This document shows, in pieces, positions 35,366 through 42,519 of a stretch of 64,000 nucleotides of DNA; the first letter of the stretch is position 1; each line of letters starts with the position of its first letter. The DNA lies in NCBI GenBank assembly GCA_965267435.1, contig OZ253960.1, forward strand, positions 6,076,001 through 6,140,000, written 5' to 3'. Origin of the DNA: JAWPMT01 sp965267435. GTDB lineage: Bacteria > Bacteroidota > Bacteroidia > Cytophagales > Cyclobacteriaceae. The translations under genes and the position numbers were made by a program. Under the pieces are notes generated by a model. It saw only the letters and a list, made by a program, of their open reading frames with translations, had not been told where the DNA came from and searched no databases.

Positions 35366-36466
35366 ATGGAACCGATTACCGATGAGGAAGCAATGGATAT
35401 AAAGGCCCAACTACTAAAAGTTCTCTGGATTACCCTGGCTTGGGTGGTAGTTGCCTTTTTCCAGTTTCTGATAGGGCTGAATATCCTTCTTGATCTGGGC
35501 CTGAAGGATCAGATCTCAATGGACTTTTGGGCAGGGGTCAGGGGGAGTATTTTTTCCGGCCTCTTAGCGGGTACCATGGGCGGTACGGTTCTGGTCTTCC
35601 TCTGGGAGCGCTGGCTGCGAACCAAGCCCTACGGTTGGGCCCTGCGCAATATTTTCCTTTCTTATACCCTCATCTGGATCCTGGTCTCCATACCGAGCAC
35701 CATGTTCTTTCATAGCAAGATCTTCCAATTACCCTTCTTCCACCCGAAGGTATTCAATGAATCTCTACTCGACCTCGGCAAACCCCAGGTGCTCATTCCT
35801 TACACCATTTGGTTGATTGTCGTGATCATCACCATGATCGGCTTTCTGGTCAATGACAAGTACGGCCCTGGAGTCTTCAAGAAGTTTCTGCTCGGACGAT
35901 ACTTCAATCCTTCACGGGAAGAGCGTGTGTTCATGTTCCTCGACCTCAGGTCCTCTACGAGCATTGCCGAGCAGTTGGGAGAGGAGCAGTACTTCAATTT
36001 TCTGAGGGACGTATATCGTGAAGCCACTCCCGCCATTTTGAAGCACAAAGGAGAGATCTATCAGTACGTCGGCGATGAGGTCATCATCACATGGCCCCTC
36101 CAGTCCGGCATTGTCAATGCCAATTGCCTCAACTGCTTCTACGAGATCCGAAAGACTCTTGCTCGCAAACGCCTCTACTTCGAGTCGACGTTTGGTGCCT
36201 TTCCAGAGTTCAAGGCCGGACTCCACTATGGCCCCGTCATGGCTGGTGAGATCGGAGTAGTGAAGCGCGACATCGCCTTCTCCGGCGACGTACTCAATAC
36301 CACCTCCCGCATCCAGGGCAAGTGCAACGAACTCGGCGTGGACATCCTCCTTTCACAGTCACTCACGGAGCGGCTCCGGGGAATTGTCAGTAGCTTCCAG
36401 CCTCGGGAGATGGGGCAGATAGAGTTGCGCGGCAAGCGAGACAGCGTGGCTTTGTTCACGGTTTGA
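35366..36466 (+). CDS. Membrane-bound class III adenylate cyclase
   Basis: A 366-residue cyclase with four N-terminal helices (about residues 18-44, 60-80, 94-112, 143-163) and a C-terminal catalytic domain from about 185. Metal-binding aspartates are Asp193 in MFLDLRSST and Asp237 in YVGDEVI. Adenine-selecting Lys283 (EFKAGL) and Asp302 (KRDIAF), transition-state Asn311 and Arg315 (NTTSR) are all present, so it should make cAMP. The 287 bases upstream hold no gene I can support. Confidence 0.9.
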   Translation: MEPITDEEAMDIKAQLLKVLWITLAWVVVAFFQFLIGLNILLDLGLKDQISMDFWAGVRGSIFSGLLAGTMGGTVLVFLWERWLRTKPYGWALRNIFLSYTLIWILVSIPSTMFFHSKIFQLPFFHPKVFNESLLDLGKPQVLIPYTIWLIVVIITMIGFLVNDKYGPGVFKKFLLGRYFNPSREERVFMFLDLRSSTSIAEQLGEEQYFNFLRDVYREATPAILKHKGEIYQYVGDEVIITWPLQSGIVNANCLNCFYEIRKTLARKRLYFESTFGAFPEFKAGLHYGPVMAGEIGVVKRDIAFSGDVLNTTSRIQGKCNELGVDILLSQSLTERLRGIVSSFQPREMGQIELRGKRDSVALFTV

Positions 36467-36497
36467 TATTTGGCGGGCAGCCGGGCTCTCCGCTGTA

Positions 36498-36519
36498 CCT
36501 GCCTTTGCCGGTAGGCAGG
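36498..36519. repeat. Short inverted repeat after the cyclase gene
   Basis: CCTGCCT (36498-36504) pairs with AGGCAGG (36513-36519) around TTGCCGGT. It may serve as a transcript-end hairpin for the cyclase gene, but no T-run follows. Confidence 0.5.
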
Positions 36520-36541
36520 CCGCAGCCGCAATGGCCATCGC

Positions 36542-36627
36542 AATTCTGAGTTCTGGGAGTTTCGAATTCTGAGTTGGTCATGATGAAGAAAGTCCAGACC
36601 CAAACTCAGAACGCCCAAACTCAGAAT
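36542..36627. repeat. Imperfect long inverted repeat of AATTCTGAGTT units
   Basis: AATTCTGAGTT occurs at 36542-36552 and 36565-36575. The reverse complement follows as AACTCAGAA at 36603-36611 and AACTCAGAAT at 36618-36627. The doubled arms could form a long hairpin. The centre contains AGTTTCGA (36558-36565), also seen in a similar intergenic element near 61.8 kb. Confidence 0.6.
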
Positions 36628-36777
36628 CCCATGCTGGGTGCCGCTGCGATCCCTGCCCGGGTTCCCTCGTCGCGTCGCATGGCCTCTAAACCACCGCGTA
36701 TGGGAACCCTCGACAACCGCTGATGGCCGCAACCCGTTTACTTTCGAACATACACCACAGTACCAAACACCACCGCC

Positions 36778-37299
36778 ATGAACAGGTTACTGACTATCTC
36801 AATGCTTGTGATGCTCGTACAGACCACGAGTCACGCGCAGACCGATTGTTCTGCCGTTGCGACAAAAGAACACTTGCAAAGCCTGCCGAGTACACCTGCG
36901 TATTATTGGGATGCCAATGAAGGAATAGCGATTATCCCATTGCATTCTGGGGACACCGTCAAATTCCAGATATCCAATTGCGAAAGTCACGCCATCGATC
37001 TCTTTTATACCGAAGACATTGCGAGGACCAAGAGAGTGTTTAGCGACGAACCGTATTGGCTTTCTCGAGCTTTGAAGTTCGCCAAATGGACCTTCCCCGG
37101 TGAATTGAATCAGAAACTGCTACAGAAACACGCGGCTGGTGAATATGACAGGTCTGAGGGGCACAACGTGATTGCTTATGAATGGGATGCTGATGATACA
37201 GAACGCCTGTGGCTTAGGATCGAGCGGATTGAAAGTAGCAGGATACAAATTTGGCTGAAATATTATCGCTCGAACCGATCTGAGGTATCGAAGAAATAG
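36778..37299 (+). CDS. Secreted hypothetical protein
   Basis: A 173-residue protein with signal peptide MNRLLTISMLVMLVQTTSHA and likely cleavage before QT. Two cysteines (TDCSA and SNCES) may pair. The composition is mixed alpha/beta with several tryptophans and a polar C-terminus. No family was recognised. It ends about 100 bases before a strong bidirectional terminator, consistent with a real transcript. Confidence 0.6.
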   Translation: MNRLLTISMLVMLVQTTSHAQTDCSAVATKEHLQSLPSTPAYYWDANEGIAIIPLHSGDTVKFQISNCESHAIDLFYTEDIARTKRVFSDEPYWLSRALKFAKWTFPGELNQKLLQKHAAGEYDRSEGHNVIAYEWDADDTERLWLRIERIESSRIQIWLKYYRSNRSEVSKK

Positions 37300-37695
37300 G
37301 ATTTACCAGGAGAAGGACCCTAACTGAACTTGCCCTGAAGCCCCCATCAGGGAAGATCTTTCTCCAATATGAGTGTCATCTGCGGAGTCGCCATATCTAC
37401 CATCAAAAAAGTGCATCCAAGGGATGCACTTTTTGGTTTACTACTCAGCTGGTACTTAAACTGATTTAGCTGGTTTTTATTTGATAGTCTGGTTCAATAA
37501 TGGTTGGTTGGGAGCTAGCTGGTTAAATACCTTGAATTAAAGAAACAAGGAATAACCGAAACATCAGCAAAAAATTTTCATCGAACTAGCGAAATTCGTA
37601 ATTATCTGTAAATGAAAGGGTTATAAAAAAAATCGTAAAAAAAAGTAAGAAAAATGTTCTTAACTATATTAATATTAAGTAAAGCTTTGTGACGA
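37300..37695. other. Gene-free stretch before the XRE regulator
   Basis: A 396-base gap without a supported gene. It contains a strong bidirectional terminator (37405-37434), then a group of CTGGT/TGGTT repeats (37447-37524), then an AT-rich tract with ATATTAATAT near 37665. The AT-rich part directly upstream of the XRE gene is probably its promoter region, but no clean -33/-7 pair was found. Confidence 0.55.
37405..37434. terminator. Bidirectional intrinsic terminator
   Basis: AAAAAGTGCATCC and GGATGCACTTTTT form a perfect inverted repeat around AAG, with runs of T on either strand. It can stop transcription from the secreted-protein gene at 36778 and any reverse transcript. Confidence 0.9.
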
Positions 37696-38190
37696 TTGGA
37701 TCTGATCAATATAAATATCAAAATGCTGCGGAAGCTCGAGGGCATCAAAAGCCAGTCGGAATTCGGCAATATCATTGGCGTTCCAAGTCACAACATCAAC
37801 AAGTACGAGAACAATGTCATCCCCAAACCCGAAGTCCTGCGGACCATCGCCGAGAAGTTTGGGATCAACCTCCATTTGTTCATCACCAAGGAGCTCACCG
37901 AGTCCAACCACGAGGAGTTCAGAATTGAGCACAACACTGAAGCTAAGCTGGAAGACCTTGTTAACGAAGCTTCAAAAAACTATGAGATCACAAGGAATGA
38001 CTTGGACCGGATCGCGACATTCTTCAGCGACAAGTTGAGGCGTATCGAGGAGGACGATTGCAATGAGATAGACCGCAAGCGGCTTTTTGGGGACATCCGG
38101 GCCATCTTCCTGGCCTATAATCATAAGCTGCGTGACTTCTATGTCATGCAGGACACGCTCTCCAATATCCTGGGCGAAAAAAAGGGCTAG
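37696..38190 (+). CDS. XRE-family helix-turn-helix regulator
   Basis: A 164-residue protein with an N-terminal Cro/C1-type helix-turn-helix: 'ININIKMLRKLEGIKSQSEFG', then IIGVPSHNINKYENNVIPKPEVL and IAEKFGINLHLFITKEL. The rest is a charged helical region (about residues 75-164) likely for dimerisation, with no recognised sensor domain. The TTG at 37696 is preferred because the helix preceding the HTH starts there; ATG 37723 would cut it. The stop codon lies inside its terminator stem. CTGGTT-type repeats lie 170-250 bases upstream. Confidence 0.82.
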   Translation: MDLININIKMLRKLEGIKSQSEFGNIIGVPSHNINKYENNVIPKPEVLRTIAEKFGINLHLFITKELTESNHEEFRIEHNTEAKLEDLVNEASKNYEITRNDLDRIATFFSDKLRRIEEDDCNEIDRKRLFGDIRAIFLAYNHKLRDFYVMQDTLSNILGEKKG

Positions 38191-38218
38191 CACGCGTCCG
38201 TACTAGCCCTTTTATTTT
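38181..38218 (+). terminator. Intrinsic terminator of the XRE gene
   Basis: AAAGGGCTAG pairs with CTAGCCCTTT (38203-38212) around a 12-base loop, followed by TTTTATTTT. The TAG stop codon (38188-38190) forms the top of the left arm. A-rich left flanking bases mean it may also act on the convergent TPR transcript. Confidence 0.88.
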
Positions 38219-38248
38219 GAGGGGCAACAAGCCAGAGGCCCTCTAAGA

Positions 38249-39571
38249 TTACTCCAACTTAATGTTTTGAAATTCGATCTGAAGCTTGGACATCGTGTCT
38301 GACACTTTGTGCGACATTCTGGATCGGTAGTACAGCGTGCTCCCCGCATATACACCAGCAGCCACTAAAACGACCATCAGCACAATGAACCACGGCTGCT
38401 CGTAGAATGGGATCACGCGGTTGAACTCGTCATACTCTCGAATGATATCCGCGAAGATCACTTCATCATTTTCACTTTTGTACCTCTCCCCGATGGCGAG
38501 GATGTTGTCTATTTCCTCATTGTATAGCTGCGCGTATGTGACGGCATCTTCGAATTCGTTTCGCGAAGCCAGGGCTGAAGTCAACTTGGAGTAGATTTCG
38601 ACATGAATACGGTCATTCTTATTGAATTTTTCCGTCAAGGCATCTTTCCATGTCGCGATGGCCTTGTCGACCTGTCCAGCACTCTGGAGGACACTACCCA
38701 GATCATATTTTGTAATGAATATAGTGCCACTATTCCTTTCGTAGGCCAATGCATTTTCAAATGCGTCTATTGCGTCAGCATAATTTTCTTCCTCCATGTA
38801 AGTCACTCCGATTCCGTGATAGGCCTTGCCCACGTAGTCTAATACCTCAGATGATGGATCCACATCTTGATACGTTCGGATGTTATTTTCATAGGCAATT
38901 CGCGCCATTTCATAGTTCCCAAGGTCCTTGTACATCAGACCAACTTGGTTATTGACACTCGCGATATTCTCATGGTCATCTATCTCCTTGGCGACTTCCA
39001 AAGATCGCGTAAAAGCCTCTTCCGCCTTGAAAAAGGATTCTCTATCCGCTTTCTGTTTGTAGGTTCTTCCTAGGTTATAGTAAATATTGGAAAGGAGCTT
39101 TGCATCAATATCGTCCTTGTACTCAAGGGAATTCAGGTAGATGTCCTCCGCTACATCATACTGCGAGTAGTACTTGTTCAATATGGCGAGGTTGTTGCTC
39201 ACCTTCACAATGAGCGTGGCGTCGTCCGTTTGTTTAAGATGCTTCAGGGCCTCATTGTATCCAAAATACGCTTTACTTACATCTTCCACAATCTTGTCAT
39301 AGATGTAAGCCTGATACCACATTGCCTTTCCCGCATAGTAAGGCGATGAGAGAGACTTAGCCTGTTCAATTACCTTATCACACTTAGCTAGAGCAATGTC
39401 TGGCTCATCGGACATTATATCCAGGATGGTCTCGAGATCAGCATCTAGCGTGATAGCAACAGAATCGTTCAGTTCATCCGTCCCTGCCTGCATTTCGCAG
39501 CCTGTTACCAACAAGCATGCTAAGCAAAAGGCGACGAGATAAATGAAATAGGGTTGTTTCTTGCTGTTCAT
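38249..39571 (-). CDS. TPR-repeat lipoprotein with C-terminal membrane helix
   Basis: A 440-residue protein with lipoprotein leader (LACLLVTGC, Cys25), about seven tetratricopeptide-like helical pairs (for example YYNLGRTYKQKA, NNQVGLMYKDLGNYEMARIAYENN, YHGIGVTYMEEENYADAIDAFENALAY), a linker, and a transmembrane helix near residues 396-416 (WFIVLMVVLVAAGVYAGSTLYY). A short basic/coiled tail of about 25 residues follows. This is the layout of the sensor half of Bacteroidota TPR histidine kinases, but the kinase part is missing. A histidine kinase gene lies upstream on the same strand, so the two may form a split sensor (inference). Confidence 0.85.
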   Translation of the reverse strand: MNSKKQPYFIYLVAFCLACLLVTGCEMQAGTDELNDSVAITLDADLETILDIMSDEPDIALAKCDKVIEQAKSLSSPYYAGKAMWYQAYIYDKIVEDVSKAYFGYNEALKHLKQTDDATLIVKVSNNLAILNKYYSQYDVAEDIYLNSLEYKDDIDAKLLSNIYYNLGRTYKQKADRESFFKAEEAFTRSLEVAKEIDDHENIASVNNQVGLMYKDLGNYEMARIAYENNIRTYQDVDPSSEVLDYVGKAYHGIGVTYMEEENYADAIDAFENALAYERNSGTIFITKYDLGSVLQSAGQVDKAIATWKDALTEKFNKNDRIHVEIYSKLTSALASRNEFEDAVTYAQLYNEEIDNILAIGERYKSENDEVIFADIIREYDEFNRVIPFYEQPWFIVLMVVLVAAGVYAGSTLYYRSRMSHKVSDTMSKLQIEFQNIKLE

Positions 39572-39613
39572 TTTAGTAGTGATTACTATTAGTTGTGTTC
39601 CACTTTGCCGGTA

Positions 39614-39781
39614 CTAGTTTCCACTGGGACTTGATCCTTTGTCCCCATCGTTGTCCGTTTCCTTCTTCTTTTCGACTTCTACATTGTCGAAAATTTCGGA
39701 ATCCTCTTCGCAGGACGTGAATACCGCTAAGGACGCACAAAGCGTCACTGATAGTATCAAGCCCTTTAGTCGTTTGCTCAT
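39614..39781 (-). CDS. Small 55-residue lipoprotein
   Basis: Translating the minus strand from the ATG at 39781 gives MSKRLKGLILSVTLCASLAV, then FTSC with the lipobox Cys24, and an acidic tail (EEDSEIFDNVEVEKKKE...), ending at a TAG at 39616-39614. The mature peptide is only about 32 residues. It lies between the histidine kinase and the TPR lipoprotein on the same strand, 42 bases before the latter. The strong lipoprotein leader makes it convincing despite its size. No function is known. Confidence 0.75.
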   Translation of the reverse strand: MSKRLKGLILSVTLCASLAVFTSCEEDSEIFDNVEVEKKKETDNDGDKGSSPSGN

Positions 39782-39841
39782 AGTAATCTCTTGTTTGGTT
39801 AAATTCCAACTTTAAATATAACAAAAAGCACTCATTTAAAC

Positions 39842-39864
39842 TAACGGCATTGTAAGTGCCGTTA
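39842..39864. repeat. Inverted repeat upstream of the small lipoprotein gene
   Basis: TAACGGCA (39842-39849) and TGCCGTTA (39857-39864) pair perfectly around a seven-base loop. It lies about 60 bases upstream of the lipoprotein start and 70 bases after the kinase stop. It may be an operator or a processing hairpin. On the minus strand no immediate T-run follows. Confidence 0.5.
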
Positions 39865-39933
39865 CTGGTTGTCATCACATGGTAATTTGAGATCATATTT
39901 CTTTGTGGTAATAATATTCTTCGTAATTCCATT

Positions 39934-41037
39934 TTAAGCTACCCTCAGGTCGGTTATTTGGACTTCGGGCGATGCCGCCTCTACAGGGACAGATACGACG
40001 AAGGTGGTACCTCTATCTCTGTTGGGATTGTCCGTCACCTCGACAGTTCCGTCCATTTTTGCAATTAAGCCTCGTACGGAATACAACCCGAGGCCTGCAG
40101 TTTCCTCACTGTCTTTTGTCGTGTAGAAGGGATCGAAGATCTTGCCCCGGTGGGATTCAGGAATTCCAGGGCCATTGTCCGCCACAGTCATGATGAGTTG
40201 TCCCTGCGACGCTGACATGGTCAGATCAATACTGGGTTGTGCCAATGCATCTATCGCCTCTATGGCATTCATCAATAGGTTATTTACCGTGAGCATCAAG
40301 CCGGAGACGTCCCCGGAGACGTGGATTTCTTCCTGAATTTGGACATTGAAATGGATATCCGGATAGCTCATCTTCAGCCATTGCAGCTGCGGGGCAAACA
40401 ACTCATTGAGCGTATGCATGTCGCCAGCTTCCGCCTTCTGATCGGTGATCATTTTGAGGACGCTTTTGGTGGCATTTGTGGCGCGTTCGGCACTTTCATC
40501 AAGACATCTAAGCAATAGATCTACCTCCTGTGTAAGCATTTCCGCCGACGCACCACCCGTTTGTTCCTTCATCTCCTCGATACTCTGGCGAAGGGGCAGC
40601 ACCGCACCACGTACAATATTGAGGGCATTGTTCAACTCGTGGGCCATTCCGGCATTGAGTTGATCCAAGGCCTCCGCTTTCTCCGTTTCGAGGAGCCTCA
40701 TCTGCCTCGATTGAAATTCATGGAGCAACGTGCCTAACTGGTCCCTTTGTCTTAGGAGTCTTTCATTCTCACGTTGCAACTCGAGCATTTGACGATGATA
40801 GCTCGCCGCCTTTGAGTCAATCTGTCTGGTATTGTGGAAAGGCGATAGCAGCTCGATCCATAGGTCATTGATCAATTGTCTCAGCTTCAGCATAGGAAGT
40901 GGCGCTAAAAGTCCAGCGTATGAATGATAATCTCCCGTGAAGTGTACCCGCTTAACTTGCTGCGTCAAAAGAAAATACAGGTATCCTAGTGTGCACGCTG
41001 TCGCTACGAAAAGGACTGATTGAAATAAACTTGTCAT
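39934..41037 (-). CDS. Sensor histidine kinase without periplasmic input domain
   Basis: A 367-residue kinase. A single N-terminal hydrophobic helix (about residues 4-24) is followed by a coiled coil (about 75-125) and the dimerisation/phosphoacceptor region with His133 (GMAHELNNALN). The ATP domain has Asn257 (NNLLMNAIE), G1 DNGPGIP (287-293), F-box FYTTK and G2 GLGLYSV. It has no PAS, HAMP or receiver domain, and no response regulator gene is adjacent. The TPR lipoprotein downstream may supply sensing. An AraC regulator is transcribed divergently. Confidence 0.9.
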   Translation of the reverse strand: MTSLFQSVLFVATACTLGYLYFLLTQQVKRVHFTGDYHSYAGLLAPLPMLKLRQLINDLWIELLSPFHNTRQIDSKAASYHRQMLELQRENERLLRQRDQLGTLLHEFQSRQMRLLETEKAEALDQLNAGMAHELNNALNIVRGAVLPLRQSIEEMKEQTGGASAEMLTQEVDLLLRCLDESAERATNATKSVLKMITDQKAEAGDMHTLNELFAPQLQWLKMSYPDIHFNVQIQEEIHVSGDVSGLMLTVNNLLMNAIEAIDALAQPSIDLTMSASQGQLIMTVADNGPGIPESHRGKIFDPFYTTKDSEETAGLGLYSVRGLIAKMDGTVEVTDNPNRDRGTTFVVSVPVEAASPEVQITDLRVA

Positions 41038-41384
41038 GCTAGTTGTACTTTAGGTTGCTTAATCATCATCTCGAATTCTTGTATGCGTCCGAGACCAAAT
41101 CGTTTTGTGATAATGAAATTAGTGAGGGCACAAGAATTTGTCGGAAAAAATATTCTCGAATGACCCAAAAAATGTAATCATCTGAAAATCAGGTATTTAA
41201 TATTTTATTGATAACGGATTTTTGAGAATATTCTTCTCAAAACGACTAATTATGTTAAAGTGGCAAATGATGTTATGATCAAGAGGACCATTGCGCTCCG
41301 ACCTTTTCAACTGATCCGATTAGGCATAAAGTGTGGGTAGTCAATTAGCAACCTCGCACATGGTGAGAGCGTTTGTACTTGTCA
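41038..41384. other. Divergent intergenic region, kinase and AraC genes
   Basis: A 347-base AT-rich region without a supported gene. It contains a perfect inverted repeat at 41220-41242 and a related half-sequence ATATTCTC near 41150. No convincing -33/-7 promoter pair was found. Confidence 0.55.
41220..41242. repeat. Perfect inverted repeat, candidate operator
   Basis: TTTTGAGAA (41220-41228) and TTCTCAAAA (41234-41242) with spacer TATTC. It lies 143 bases before the AraC start and about 180 before the kinase start, so it could serve either gene. Confidence 0.5.
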
Positions 41385-42428
41385 ATGCAGCAACTTTCTA
41401 TCCTTGTAAATGGCGTCGGCATAGTGCAGGGTTCGGTACTTGTGCTGACACTCTTGTGGAGAGGCCCTAGAAACCCCACCAACTATTGGCTGGCGGCTAT
41501 GATTAGTGTACTGGTGCTGGCGATGATCAATACCCTAAATATCATCTCCGGTGCGCGTTTGCCGTATGTGCAGAATGCCACTAACTCCACGATGCTGCTC
41601 ATTGGTCCGTTGCTCTATATCATTGCTCAGCCCTTGAGGAGCCGTGACACTATGAAGGCCTTATGGCATTTCGTGCCTTTTGCACTGTATCTGCCCCTGA
41701 GCCTGATCTTTTCTTTGGCAGAGAATGGTGCGAAGCATTCATTTCCGGTCTTGCAATACATCCACTATCAGTGGTTGCCTTTGTTTTGGAATGTTCAGTT
41801 AGGGGCTTATCTCCTTATGACCCTTCGGTTACTCGGCTGGAGAGGTATCACGTATAACCTGCGCAAACAATGGATTAATCAGCTGGTGCTCTCCATCACT
41901 TGCATTTGGCTATTGAACATTGCGCTCAAGGTATTTTCAGCCATGATCTTCACGCTCTCTGATCTTGTTCTGCTCAATATCACTGCCTTTTTTTCTATTC
42001 TGATCGTCTCTATCGTTTTCCAGCATCTTAGCGATCCGATTTCCAGGAAATCTGCGACGCAAAAGCATCTGATGGCAGATCCTCAAAAATCGCAGACATC
42101 CCAAAAATTGACAAGGCTGATGTCGGAGGAGAAAATGTATCGTGACCCCAATGTGCGTTTAGGGCAAATTGCCGGTAAGCTATTCATCACTGACCGCAGT
42201 TTGTCAGCGCTCATCAGGGAGGAATACGGACAGAATTTCAACGAGTTCCTCAATTCCTACCGGATCGAGGAGGTGATTCTCCGACTTACCAGTCAGGATG
42301 CCGAACAATATACCATTATGGCACTGGCCAATGAGGCAGGCTTCCGGTCCAACTCAGTCTTTTATCAGGCCTTCAAGTCAAAGACCGGCATGACCCCTCG
42401 TGCCTATCTTCGAGGCCTGGTTTGTTAG
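41385..42428 (+). CDS. AraC-family regulator with membrane N-terminus
   Basis: About 347 residues. The first 220 contain roughly seven hydrophobic helices (ILVNGVGIVQGSVLVLTLLW, MISVLVLAMINTLNII, MLLIGPLLYIIAQPL, FVPFALYLPLSLIFSL, LILVLNITAFFSILIVSIVF-like). The C-terminus is an AraC double helix-turn-helix: 'LGQIAGKLFITDRSLSALIREEYGQNFNEFLNSYRIEE', then TIMALANEAGFRSNSVFYQAFKSKTGMTPRAYL. This membrane-anchored AraC type is frequent in Bacteroidota. ATG 41385 is used; TTG 41373 adds four residues. It may control the amidohydrolase gene that follows. Confidence 0.87.
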   Translation: MQQLSILVNGVGIVQGSVLVLTLLWRGPRNPTNYWLAAMISVLVLAMINTLNIISGARLPYVQNATNSTMLLIGPLLYIIAQPLRSRDTMKALWHFVPFALYLPLSLIFSLAENGAKHSFPVLQYIHYQWLPLFWNVQLGAYLLMTLRLLGWRGITYNLRKQWINQLVLSITCIWLLNIALKVFSAMIFTLSDLVLLNITAFFSILIVSIVFQHLSDPISRKSATQKHLMADPQKSQTSQKLTRLMSEEKMYRDPNVRLGQIAGKLFITDRSLSALIREEYGQNFNEFLNSYRIEEVILRLTSQDAEQYTIMALANEAGFRSNSVFYQAFKSKTGMTPRAYLRGLVC

Positions 42429-42519
42429 AAATTCCGTATTCCGAACACAAAGCCGGCCAACATCCAATTGGGTCTGGTCCGGTCTTGCGTTGATTGCTTC
42501 AAAAAAACGTGCAATAAAT

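Larger units (their letters stand above)
36467..36777. other. Gene-free stretch with inverted repeats
   Basis: This 311-base gap has no supported gene. It holds a hairpin CCTGCCT/AGGCAGG at 36498-36519 and a repeat cluster at 36542-36627. The rest shows nothing recognisable. Confidence 0.6.

Noticed and set aside
35158..35385. 75-residue frame before the adenylate cyclase
   Set aside because: No leader or motif, and it runs into the cyclase start in another frame.
37447..37524. CTGGTT repeats as a CRISPR array
   Set aside because: The units are only 5-8 bases and irregular, with no cas genes in the window.
39573..39932. 119-residue open frame on the minus strand
   Set aside because: It has no sensible leader or domain and covers, in another frame, the 55-residue lipoprotein gene at 39614-39781, which has a clear lipobox.
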